Under the pieces are notes generated by a model that searched no databases, was not told where the DNA came from, and saw nothing but the letters and a program-made list of their open reading frames with translations. From Dendrocalamus latiflorus (Eukaryota; Streptophyta; Magnoliopsida; Poales; Poaceae), in contig CM029609.1 in assembly GCA_017311315.1 (NCBI GenBank), forward strand, positions 38,314,744 to 38,378,743: a DNA stretch of 64,000 nt. Direction: 5' to 3'. Shown here in pieces: positions 44,855-56,240 of this stretch. Both the position numbers and the translations under genes were made by a program. Every line of letters begins with the position of its first letter. The first letter of the stretch is position 1.

Positions 44855-46816
44855 TCAATTCGATTTCATAAGTATTTCGTACATTCTTTGGATCTCGAGT
44901 ATGGGGCGGTTGGGAAGGATGCCTGCTGCGCCCCTGATGTCACCCTCCAGGGCCTCCACCTCGTCAGCCACGGCATCGCTGCAGTCGATATCAACAGTGA
45001 TATGTTTGAGGCCTGAAAGATGCTGCAACCCAGTAACTAGGCCGCCATACTTCACCTGGCACCGTGCCATCAAACCAAGTTTCAGCCTTTGGAGTTTTGG
45101 CATGGCTCCTGGCTCAAACATCAACCCCGCCCCATCCTGGCCTCTAAAATTGAACTTCACCAAACGCGGGAATCCTTGGCTGCCGATGACCTGCCATTGG
45201 TGTAGGACGTCATCACTTAACTTCAGGGTAAGAGAGAGTAGCCCTGGTAGACTCGCGAGAATCTTGAGACCTTCCTCTCCCACTTCACGAACATATCCAA
45301 GACTGAGGCGGGTGAGGTTGACGAGCGAGCCGATTTCACTTGGTATGGTACGGATGGTACAGACAAGTCTCCGTAGAGGAGGAGGGGAGTCACACGGAGA
45401 CATCCATGCTACAGAGAAGTCTCCGTAGTATGCCCCAAAGTCCAGTGATCGGAGGCTGCGTGCGAGAAGTTTCGAGAGAGATGAGGTACATGCTTTCTTC
45501 CGACCTTCATCGCATGTCCAACGGGGTACAATTGCTAGTGCCCTCAATTTGGCCAGCTCTCCGATTTCTTGGATTGCGTTTATGGATGCGTTGTCGATTT
45601 CGATGACTGCTAGCTCCTCCAGAGCTTGCAGTCTTCCAATTCCGTCGGGCAATGCCACTCGCGGGTCAATAAAAAGGCACACTAGTTTCTGTAATTGAAC
45701 AATACTTGTTGGTAGTTTTGACATACTAAAGCTCCCTCTCAGATCTAGAATCTCTAGATGCTGCAGCTTGCCGATTTGTTCTGGGAGATTGCTGATATCT
45801 GTACGTACGATTCTCAAGTACTTCAACTGCAAGAAACTTCCAATATGTTCAATATGGTTGTTCTTCAAACTGCTACTATATTCTATATTTAGCACTCGCA
45901 AGACTTGGTTACCCAAAAACTGAGTCTGCTCTGGGTGATCAGATCCAAACATATGAAACGATCGAAGATGAGATGCATCCTTCATTACTTTTGGCAACTG
46001 CGAAACTTCGGAAAACATTGCTGCTTGGAGGGATAACCTACGAATCTTGTTGAAAGAATTTCCACAAAAATCATTACCATTCAATATATTGACAAAATTG
46101 TCTTCCACAGCCTGAGATATAATAAGTCAAGCACGATATCATGAACTCTGCAGGATTTCACTGTTTTGCCATCTACCCCGATCTTTGTTGGTTGGATCAT
46201 GCTTCTGTTGATGAGCTCATTTAAGTAGCTTTCTCCTAGCTGCTCCATACTTTCTCTGTTTTGCCCGGGAACCAATCCTTCTGCTATCCATGTCCATATC
46301 AAATATCTACTATCAATTGAATAATCCTCCGGAAAGACACTTAGGTATAACAAACAAGTCTTCAGATAGTGAGGAAGGTCAAAATAACTAAGGAACAATA
46401 TCCTTTTCATTTTGTCAACAGAAGAATCTTTCTCCACAACAGAAGAAATAGAGTTCCGAATTTTGACCCACACTTCCACTGTTTCACTTTTGTTGGCTAA
46501 TAAACTAGCCACACTGATTATGGCCAATGGCAAACCACCACATTTCCTCAAAATTTCATTGGCTACTTCTGTCAATTCTTGAGGACAATCTTTGCTAGGA
46601 CAAAAGACTCTTCTAAAGAATAAACTGCGGGAGTCTTCTTCACTTAGAGGCTTCGCTTCATAAGTATGCCCACCAAAGCCGGTACAACATGATTTGGCCA
46701 CATCTTTAATGCGTGTTGTAGTAATTACTCTACTTCGGTTCTCATTGATAGGTAAGGCAGATTTCAAATGTTCCCATGCTGATATGCTCCAGATATCATC
46801 AATAACGATGAAGTAC
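44855..46816 (-). pseudogene. CC-NB-LRR gene, exon 2 only, one frameshift (NLR-3)
   Basis: Exon 2 begins at 46816 after an AG acceptor, with YFIVIDDIW, then RNBS-B (RVITTTRIKDVAKSCC), GLPL (RKCGGLPLAIISVA), RNBS-D (LKTCLLYLSVFPEDYSI), and CRVHDIVLDL. One base is missing just after VLDL (about 46115-46125) compared with NLR-2 (LIISQ), shifting the frame; the LRR part continues from about 46108 in the new frame to the stop at 44855. It has about 14 LRRs ending EIQRMYEILMKSN. The intron upstream holds CACTA-2, and no exon 1 is found between 53913 and 64000. The single indel could also be a sequencing error. Confidence 0.85.
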
Positions 46817-46864
46817 CTATATGCATTTGTTCCGGAATTGCATTAGTCACTACTACAGAAAGCC

Positions 46865-47105
46865 TAATAGTAGACGGCCAATCACAGACGATTTGACAAA
46901 ACCGTCCGTGACCAACACTAACACAGACGATTTTAATTTGGACACCGTCTGTGTTGGCGGCGTCGGGGGAAAACGCGTATCACAGACGGTTCTTAACTAT
47001 GAACCGTCTGTGATAATTTAGTATCACAGACGGTCTGTATTAAAAACCGTTTGTGATGATCCCAGATTATCACAAACGGTTTTTAATTAAAAACCGTCTG
47101 TGATA
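46865..47105. repeat. CACTA-2 left subterminal repeats
   Basis: About eight CACAGACGGTT-type half-sites arranged as head-to-head palindromes, closely matching CACTA-1 29105-29310. Confidence 0.88.
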
Positions 47106-47539
47106 ATGGCAGTGGGCATTTATTGCGCTGCTCAGACCGCATCTGACTTCATTTCGATCCAGATCTAGCTGGTGCTTTACTCTTTCGCTGAGGAGGCAAG
47201 CTTGACGATTTCAGGCCACTTAATTTGGTGGAGGGAGACAGATATTGAGCTTTGAAGATTTATACTTTCCTGGTTGCTCTAGATATGGTTAGTAATGAAT
47301 TTTGTTTTTTCTTTGCATGCATTACAATTTAGGTCTAAGTAATTGGTGAGTGTTATTAATTGAAGATGGTTTGCAAAATTGTTGGTTATATAATAGCTGT
47401 TGTGTTTATAATATGAATTGAGCTAGCAAATTAAGCCTCATTATAATACATGTGGCCGGTATATATGTAGTAATAATTAGTTAATTTAATTTTTAATACT
47501 AAGTTGTTATATATGTACGTAACGTAGGACCGAAGCTGG

Positions 47540-49930
47540 ATGTATGCCGCGAGCCGTGTGAGTGAAGAGTACATTAATGGCGTGTCTGCTTTTACAAGAG
47601 CTGCCGAGGAGGATATGTTGAATAAGGGGGTGGAATATATGTACTGTCCATGCACTGACTGCGAGAATTTAAAGATGTTTAAGAACTGATGGCAAATTGA
47701 AGCGAAAGTACTGTCCATGCATGAGCAGCCGACATAGCATATGGCCCGTGACTCTCTGCATCTATAACCTTCCTCCTTGGTTGTGTATGAAGCGAAAGTA
47801 CATTTTGCTGTCGATACTTATCCAAGGGCCAAAACAACCTGGGAATGATATCGATGTGTTCCTAGCATCGTTGGTGGAAGATCTAAAAGTACTGTGGAAC
47901 GAAGGGGTACAGGTATGGGATGCATACAACCGAGAGAACTTCACTCTGCGCTCCTTATTGTTCTGCACCATAAATGATTATCCTACCCTTGGTAACCTAT
48001 CGGGCCATAGTACAAAAGGTGCCAAAGCTTGTACTCACTGTTTAGATGGTACCGAGAGTGTGTGGCTGAGACACTCACGTAAAACCGTCTACATGCGTCA
48101 CCGCTGGTTCCTTCGGAGGGCTCACCCATACCGCAAGATGAAGAAACAATTTGACGGAGAGAAGGACGACGGTTCAGCTCCAAGGCATTTAAGGAGACAC
48201 GAGGTTTATAATATGGTTAAGGATTTAGATGTTGTCCTCGGAAAGGGACGTAAATTGAGGGCTCATGAGAAGAACACCTGGAAGAAGAGATCAATATTTT
48301 GAGACTTACCTTATTGGGAGTACCTAGATGTTCGACACTGCATCGACGTCATGCACGTAGAAAAGAATGTATGCGACAGCTTGATTGGTCTCTTGCTGAA
48401 CATTCGTGATAAAACAAAGGACGGTGTCAACGCACGGCTTGACTTGGCTGATATGGACATCAGGCCTGAGTTAGCACCGACACGCACTGATAATGGACGA
48501 ACGTACCTTCCCCTGCGTGTTACACTCTGTCCAAGGCTGAGAAAACAGAACTGTGCCAGTGCTTGCATGGTGTCAAAGTTCCGTCTGGTTACTCCGGCAA
48601 CGTGAAGAAACTTGTTTCGATGCAAGATTTGAAGTTAAATGGCATGAAGTCTTATGATTGTCATGTGCTGATGACACAGATGCTCCCTATTGCAATTAGA
48701 AATATTTTGCCGATCAAAGTCCGAGAGACAATCATGAGGCTATGTTATTTCTTTAACACAATTGCTCAGAAGGTCATCAATCTCGAAGGACTAGATGCTC
48801 TGCAGGACGAGGTGGTGATGACTCTATGTCATCTTGAAATGTATTTCCCTCCTTCGTTTTTCGATATCATGGTCCATCTCATTGTTCACGTTGTGTGGGA
48901 GATAAAAATGTGCGGGCCCGTATTCCTACGTAGCATGTACCCATTTGAGAGGTTCATGGGAATTCTCAATTCCTACGTACGGAATCGATCTCGGCTGGAG
49001 GGCAGCATCGTCGAAGGTTATGCAAGCGAAGAGGTCATTGAGTTTTGTGTCGATTATATGGCTCAGACTCAACTGATAGGTGTGCCTCAATCTCGTCATG
49101 AAGGGAGGCTAAAGGGCATTGGAACTATCGGAAGGAAATCAATCACTGTAGATATTGACACGTATACTCAAGCCCATTTCACGGTCTTGCAACACATGAC
49201 TGAAGTGGCGCCTTATGTCGACCAGCACAAGGATGTGCTTCAGCAACAGAATCCGGAGCGGCCAGATGTTTGGATCATGAGGCAACACAACAGTCGGTTC
49301 AACCAATGGTTGAAGGAGTAAATCGCTAGGAGCTCGCCAAGTGAGATGCTGACATGGTTGGCAAAAGGGCCAACATTTACAGTTGTGACATGGCAAGGAT
49401 ATGACATAAATGGGTACACATTCTATACGCGGTCTCAGGATGTAAAAAGCACTAACCAGAACAGCGGTGTCCGCATAGATGCGTTCAGTACTGATGGGTC
49501 GAGAAACTCATACTATGGGTTCATAGAAGAGATTTGGGAGCTCGACTACGTGCTTTTCAAGATCCCCTTATTTTGCTGCCGTTGGGTGCATCTCCCACAG
49601 GTGAAGGTTGACAAGTACGGTGTCACTACCATGGACCTCCAACGTGTCGGGTACAAAGACGAACCATTCGTACTCGCCAACCAAGTTGTTCAAGTTTTCT
49701 ATGTAATCGACCCGGCAAATAAGAAACGCCATGTAGTTCTTCATGGAAAAAGGAGAATTGTTGGAGTAGAGAATGTAGTGGACGAGGAAGAATACAATCA
49801 ATTTGACGAGTTACCTCCTTTTGGAAAAGGCATAAGGGTCGATGACGTCGAACAACGTGACGAAACTAATTATGTACGCATTGATCATCATGAAGGGCTA
49901 GTTTTTAAAGGAAATAAGCAAGTAGAATGA
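47540..49930 (+). pseudogene. CACTA-2 tnp2 transposase (nonsense and frame breaks)
   Basis: TNP2/TNPD cuts the element out at its CACTA ends. From ATG 47540: MYAASRVSEEYINGVSAF..., a transposase-associated domain cut by TGA at 47687, then a deletion to the middle of tnp2 (YNLPPWLCMKRKYILLSI from 47763; CTHCLDGTESVWLRHSRKT; PYWEYLDVRHCIDVMHVEKNV). DUF4218 follows (MLPIAIRNILPIKVRETIM; MYFPPSFFDIMVHLIVH; YPFERFMGILNSYVRN) and DUF4216 (TWQGYDINGYTFYT; WELDYVLFKIPLFCCRWV; QVVQVFYVIDP). Breaks: TGA at 48301 where TGG Trp is expected, a missing base at about 48508-48513, and TAA at 49319. Everything from DUF4218 on is nearly intact, so inactivation is fairly recent. Confidence 0.9.
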
Positions 49931-50171
49931 GAAATATGCATGTGTGTGATGTATTTATGAATTTACATTTATGTATACAACAATGCATGTGTGTGATGTA
50001 TTTGTGAATTTACATTTATGTATATGTGAAAATGTGTGAAGAAATACATTGTGTATATGTGAATTTTTATTTATACTGGTTGGTATTGTATATGAATGTA
50101 GCTGGTTAATTTGTGTTGTGTATATGAATGCGTAGCAGCTGGTTGGTGTTGTCTTAATTACTATAGTCGGG

Positions 50172-50395
50172 GGGCTTATCACAGACGGTTCTAAAGTAAG
50201 AATCGTCTGTGATATCAATATCACAGACGGTTCTAAAGTAAGAACCATCTGTGATAGTATGACTATCACAGACGGTTATAAACGTAGAATCGTCTGTGAT
50301 AGTCATACTATCACAGACGGTTCTAAACGTATAACTGTCTGTGATATTGATATCACAGACGGTTCTTACTTTAGAACCGTCTGTAATAAACCTCC
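50172..50395. repeat. Third, internal palindromic repeat array of CACTA-2
   Basis: About five palindromes of CACAGACGGTTCTAAA / TTTAGAACCGTCTGTG, the same word as the terminal arrays but lying between the two genes. A candidate TATA (CATATA at about 50398) and the leader-like CTAGGGTTTT follow at once, so the array sits at the likely promoter of the Ulp1-type gene. Confidence 0.85.
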
Positions 50396-50449
50396 TACAT
50401 ATACCCCCTGTCTAGGGTTTTCCGCGTATCCTGCACTTACTAAATCTTG

Positions 50450-50865
50450 CTGCCTCCTCGCTCCTCCGTCGCCTCCCCCGAGCCCGTCGCCGCCTCCCCC
50501 GAGCGCGTCGCCGCCTCCCTCGAGCCCGTCGCCTCCCCGAGTCGCCTCCCCCGAGCGCGTCGCCGCCTCCCCGAGTCGCCTCCCCCGAGCGCGTCGCCAC
50601 CTCCCTCGAGCCCGTCGCCGCCTCCCTCGAGCCCGTCGCCGCCTCCCCCGAGCCCGTTGCCTCCCCTGAGCGCGGCACCGCCTCCTCGAGCCCGTCGCCG
50701 CCTCACCCGAGCCCGTCGCCGCCTCCCCGAGCTCGTCGCCGCCTCCCGCGAGCCTGTCGCCTCCCCGAGCCCGTCGCCTCCCCGAGCGCGTCACCGCCTC
50801 CTCGAGCCCGTCGCCGCCTACCCCGAGCCCGTCGCCTCCCCGAGCCCTCGCCGGCCACCTCCCCT
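50450..50865. repeat. GC-rich minisatellite upstream of the Ulp1-type gene
   Basis: Irregular repeats of CGCCTCCCCCGAGC(C/G)CGTCGC, unit length about 18-30 bases and some 20 copies. It would lie in the 5' leader of the second gene. The long frames on both strands are by-products of the repeat. Confidence 0.8.
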
Positions 50866-51150
50866 GTGCAAGTTTGTTAATCTTCCATATACTGAGATTG
50901 CCTGTGGGATTTACAGTTGCTCGATGATGATAAATTCATATACTTAGATTGCCTGTGGGATTTACAGTTGCTCGATGATGATAAATTCATATACTGAGAT
51001 TGGTTCATTTGGTCTTTGAGCTCTAATAGCTGTCGGTTCATGCAGTTTTCAGGTTATAGACTGAATTATTGGGCAAAGATATTAAATTGATCTGTTAGGA
51101 TTTAATCTTGACAAGTTAAAAGACTGAATTATTGAGTAAAGATAACTTGT

Positions 51151-53253
51151 ATGGTCTTGAATGATATGCTCTCCGCGGCCCTGGGAAACAAGGAGCACCC
51201 GGGCCGTACGAGAGGCCTTGGGCTTTACGTTCCTTGGAAACATGGTTTCCAAGATGACTCCGACATGTATCGGCGTAGGAAGAGAAACAAAGCCGAGCGT
51301 GACGCACGGCTACGAGAAGAGATCAAGGCATCTCTTAGAGAGGAGCTAATGTATGAGCTGGCTGGTGTAGTCAGAGATGAGGTGCGGAAACAGACAAAAA
51401 GTCAGTAGGCCGCCGCCACCGCTCCTGTGCTAGCTAGCCCGCACAACCGTCCGAGTAGTTGCGCATCCAATCCGACGCAAACCGATGCCAAATTTTCTGT
51501 GGACGACATCCTGGTAATAATTATTATCTCTCGAATGCTTGCTCTATTGATAGGCCTATTCGACTAGCTAATTCTGTATCGTTATGTAGGAGCCTACGAA
51601 TTGCAGGCTCCAAGTGAGATATGCTTCCGTTGCCTTGCACGCTGCTTGGGCCCAGGCATATCCGTCTGGTATCGGGGCCATGCTGCACGGTCAAGCTTTA
51701 GCGCCAGGCTTCGCAAAAGTTAATGTGGATGGTGTGCATGTCAATTTTGAGGTCGTCCCGCTACCGAAGCCCCCCAACGACGAGATCGTGACTCTAGGGC
51801 AGGCCATTGGAACATTTATCCAGTGGCCCAAAAGCGACATCTCCCTGGAGGCTTCTTCACCGGTGGCAGTACCAGAAGGGCAGTGCGAACCAGAGCAACA
51901 TGCACTGGTGCCATCTCCAAAAGGGCAGTGCGAAGTAGAGCTACCTGCACCGGTGCTATCTCCACGGGTGCTATTCTTGGCAAAGCAACTTGCACCGTCT
52001 GTACTATTACAGTCGACTACCACAAAGTCGACCTACAGTCGAGGCAGTGGCCATGGCAAATCAAAGATGAAGGATGATGACGATATCTCGTATCTGCCAT
52101 TGGCCCGCAAATTCGTGCTAGGCGAGCTGATGATATTCCCGGAAGAGCACCTCTTAAAATTAGGACTTGGTTGCCAAAGATTCCACGCTTGGTATATGGA
52201 ACAGTCCAATAGGCCAGAGGCAGAACGACGCTCAGGTATCACTGTCAAATTCAAGCCGGAACATTTCGTGCACGAAGCTCACGAATGTGTCTTCGCGGTG
52301 ACCTTTGACGATATATTTGAACTTTTCATGCTCAACGCTCTCGACGCCTCACTCATTCGATGCTGGACGCTGTAAGTCTGTACAATCACAGTTTCTGTTC
52401 ACGTAATACCGATATATGTCACAATTTGTTGCTTTTCTGTGTATATATATAGATTCATGCTGACCGAAGCTAGATCATCGAAATCACCAATTGGTTTCTT
52501 GGACCCACGCTTGGTCGCCATTGATACCATCAACGAGGATGCATCCTTCGTCGAGAACTATATTACACAAGCACTGCTGGCTCACCAAGATAAGGAATTT
52601 GTTCTTATGCCATAAAATGAGCACTTCCATTGGATTTTAATTGTAATTATACCAAAATGGGACAAGGCTATATACCTTGATTCTCTAAGTAAGAACAAAT
52701 CCAAGTACACAGCTATCGCCCAAATACTCGATAGGTAAGTACATTGTACATTGTACTCTTTCTTTCCTTCCGAATGACTAATCTAACTTTTTCGAATAAC
52801 GAAGGTCGTTCGTCACATACGTTGAACAAACACGTGGCTCGATGACAGGGGCCAAGCCCTTGAAACATACTCGTAATTTTCGGGTATTCGCTAGCTACAC
52901 ATTAATTAATCTATACAACACTTAGTAGTAATGCCTCTTGATTTAACACATTCTATTTTTTGCAGTGCCACCAGCAGCAGGGCAACACGTGTGGATACTA
53001 CGTGTGCCACCATATGAGACTACTCCTCGATTCCACCAAGATCACCAATTCTAAGGTTTGTCAATCTTCCCACATTTATTTCATACATGTCAGGTTTTAT
53101 ATGTACGCGCGTTGATATTCCTATCGACAGGCTGCACCCATCTCTGCATCTGCATTGACACAGCCGGACTTTGCAAAAATTCGAGGAGAGTTAGTTTGGT
53201 TTTTGTGGACTAAAGTCATAAGATCAGATGGAGAGTTCCACTGCGCAGAATGA
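51151..53253 (+). pseudogene. CACTA second gene: DUF8039-like region plus Ulp1/C48 protease
   Basis: Exon model: 51151-51511, 51590-52371, 52453-52734, 52805-52883, 52966-53055, 53131-53253; every internal edge is GT..AG and the phase is kept. The N-part (GRTRGLGLYVPWKHGF, charged coiled coil) and the middle (GQALAPGFAKVNVDGVHVNF) are typical of grass CACTA proteins. The C-part is a Ulp1-type cysteine protease: HFHWILIVI (His, exon 3), YLDSLS (Asp, exon 3), then QQQGNTCGYYVC (Gln and Cys, exon 5). Ulp1 family members cut SUMO from proteins; why transposons carry one is unknown. Two nonsense codons, TAG at 51406 and TAA at 52613 (just before the His), inactivate it. Confidence 0.8.
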
Positions 53254-53561
53254 TTTTTTATTGTAATTCTAAGTGCAAATGCAGTGTAGATCTTTTGTAA
53301 TTGTGTATTTGTTAATGGATATTTTATTTCAATTCAATTAATTGATTTGCGAAATGGATGCTTTATGTTTGTGAAATGAAGTGCGTTGTCAATTGGATGT
53401 TTTATGACTGTGAAATGAATTGAGATGTGAAATGTATCTAAAATGAAATGAGATGTGTGAATTGTATATGTTTTATGTCTGTGATTATCTGCTTGTTTCA
53501 GAGGGCATGGCTAGCATTTCCTGAGGTTAGCCAAAAAACAGAAATATATTTAGGGGTTGAA

Positions 53562-53900
53562 GGGAATATCACAGACGGTTTTTGAGTAAAAACCGTCTGT
53601 GATAGCTGATAATCACAGACGGTTTTTAGTTAAAAACCGTCTGTGATTATAGCTATCACAGACGGTTTTTACTCAAAAACCGTCTATGATTATCAGTATC
53701 ACAGACGGTTTTTAACTAAAAACCGTCTGTGATTATCAGTATCATATACGGTTTTTACTCAAAAACCGTCTGTGATAGCTGATAATCACAGATGGTTCGA
53801 AAACCGTCTGTGATGACCTTCAATTATCACTGACCTATAAATACAGACGGTTCACAAAACCGTCTGTGATGACGTTTTCGAACCGTCTGTGATGACCTTT
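53562..53900. repeat. CACTA-2 right subterminal repeats
   Basis: Alternating CACAGACGGTTTTT and AAAAACCGTCTGTGA palindromes, some ten half-sites, up to the terminal inverted repeat. Confidence 0.9.
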
Positions 53901-53915
53901 TCTGTAGTAGTGAGT

Positions 53916-56240
53916 ATGGCTACCATAATTTGTTATTGCTTGTACTGTAGTAGTACCTCCCATGCAAAATGTAGAGCATATTTTCACTAAGCACAAAATT
54001 AATAAAGTGATAAAGACTTACAATGATGCAAGATAAAACGGCCAGAGCATATTTTTACTATGCTTCTCATTATTACCTTGTAAACGTAGCATATTTTATG
54101 TGGGTAGTTGTGAATAAATGCACTACAGAGAGTAAAAAAAAGTAGTGGCAGAATAGATTTTCCGTGATGTGTACTACAGCTTACATTGGCTAATAGAAAG
54201 ATGATGCTTATGGTTTTAGCCTAATCAACTTGTGATGTTTAGCATTAAGAATACTATTATTACTTAGAAGGCAATATTATTACTTAGAAGGCAATCGTGA
54301 TCACATTTGGGCACCAAACCAACACAAAAAATTCCAAAAAAAATTAATGAAGTACTCGGCAGAGTTAGTATCTTTTAAAATCGTTGTCGATACAAAATTG
54401 GACAGTAAACTTGTAGACATTCTCGATCAGATTCACGACCACCGAGGATGCAAAAAGGGATTCAACGAGAATCACACACAAGCTGTTGTTTTCCAGAGGT
54501 ATTTCGATAATTTCCCAATTAAAAAAGAAGGAGGTGGGCCCACTTGTCAATGAGCTGGGTGCAAGAGATAAGGGGAGGAGACGAAGTCTTCTCCCGTGCA
54601 CGTGCATGGGCGCTCGCGTGTGGCTCGAAGCGGCTTTGTCCGCTTCGCCCTTGGGCAGCCAAATCTTGCGGCGGTGGCAGCGGCGATGGAGGCGTCACTA
54701 GCGCGGGCACTTCGGTGCTAGCCGTGACTGCAGCCCGCTGGTTTCCACCCCGCTTCCCTTTATATGGCGCCTCCTCTTCTCTGTTTGCTGCACTAGAAAA
54801 CTGTGAGTTCTCATTCCCCTCCGATCTCAAATATCTCTTTGTGGTTCTTTGATCTTGAGTCTTGGGAGCACTAGCCGGATTCCTTCCTATCTCCATCGGC
54901 TGAGGAGCACAAATCACCGATCTAGGGTTTTCCCTGTGTGGTTTTCTTGAGCCTTTTCTTGGATCTGGCAAGAGGAAAGGTGTGGGGTTTACCTCTAGAG
55001 GTTGATTTGGCTCGGACTTGTGCTAAGTTTTGAGAGAGATTTGTGACTTGTTCTTTGTGTTCATGAGCGTTCTCGGTCGGAGCTCTCGCCAGTCTTGTGC
55101 AGCGTCCACCTGACCCTCGGCATCTACCTTGGTTCTATCCAGGTAGAAGTGTGGCATTGTATCTCTTATTGCCTTCATCTCCTTGCTTGGCACAGTGGGG
55201 TGCTTCGTTTCCTGGGACAGCGCTGCGAGCGTGCCTTGCCTCTTTTCATTTCTTCACGATGATTTTGAGTATAACTGTTGCTGTGAGTATACTGGTTGTT
55301 GATTCTTTGCAATTTCATGATCTACTTCACATGTCAGTGAGTCTCATTAGCGGGAAATTTGTAAAGAAATTGATGTGGGATGATTGCTCTGTGATGAAAT
55401 GACATAATACTGAGATTATATATGAATATGATGGTAGATTGGTCTTGAGCTTTCAGTTAACCTGTTCTTTTACTTCCACTGATCATTGCAATTGCTGTTC
55501 TTTTCTTGCTAATCTCTGTGTTAGATATATGCAGTGGTCAATTTTGGTCTTTTTTTTGACCTTTGTCGAACCCTGTTATCCTGCTGAATCAATAGAATTC
55601 TCATTGAGTGATTAGTAGATTGATTTTGGGATTCATCTACACTGTCCAGCAAGTCATTTTCATGACCTATCAGTCTTTGTTAATAGAAAGGTTTAATTTG
55701 AGCTCAAGATCTAATATATAACTTTCATATATAATGAAGATTAGATTTTGTCATAGCGGAGATGGCCAAGATTGAATCTTGTGCAACTAGCCTTCTGAGA
55801 GCAACTAATAAAGTACAATTTGTTGATAACATGCTAAATTTATTCATATATGTTATGCTCTTGTTGAGATTAGTATTTCAATGCAATTGTTTACATATGG
55901 TTATGCTAATCTTGCACTTTCTCATGGCATTTATGTTGGGCATATGTTTCTATTTCAATGACTTAAAAGTTCATATGTTTATACGATGATTAAGTCATTT
56001 CTATGCCATTTTTGTCATGCTTGTGTATTTATATTTTATGCTGGAATTAAAAATGAATATTTGCTGATTCTGCACTATTTACAACACAAGCGACCGTACG
56101 AATGTATTGTATATGTGGGGGGGGGGGGTGTGTTACAAGTGGCCTCCCACTCCCCATTTATAAGATATCCTATTTATAGTGGAGGGAGGAAAATGCTTGA
56201 AGTTATATTTTTGCCCTCGGATCTTAGCTCGCACTGAGAG
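53916..56240. other. No recognised gene
   Basis: 54347-54553 (+) has an open frame with mixed composition (SFKIVVDTKLDSKLVDILDQ, HDHRGCKKGF) that I do not recognise and that ends without splice support. A TATA-like sequence at about 54760 (TTTATATGG), GC-rich sequence before it and a leader-like 'ctagggttttcc' at 54924 suggest a promoter and first exon of something plant-like, but no protein domain follows. A run of 12 G lies at 56117-56128. Confidence 0.35.

Larger units (their letters stand above)
46848..53912 (+). mobile_element. CACTA-2, two-gene CACTA (En/Spm) element in the NLR-3 intron
   Basis: Ends CACTACTACAGAAA and, inverted, CACTACTACAGAAAA, with the 3-bp duplication AGT at 46845-46847 and 53913-53915. 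The 7065-bp element has palindromic subterminal repeats at both ends and a third array in the middle, a tnp2 transposase pseudogene (47540-49930) and a Ulp1-type gene (51151-53253), both on the + strand. This is the gene order of large grass CACTA elements. It inserted 29 bases from the NLR-3 splice acceptor, antisense to that gene. Confidence 0.95.

Noticed and set aside
50366..50947. Arg/Gly- and Pro/Ser-rich frames in the CACTA-2 minisatellite
   Set aside because: By-products of CGCCTCCCCCGAGC repeats within the likely leader of the Ulp1-type gene.
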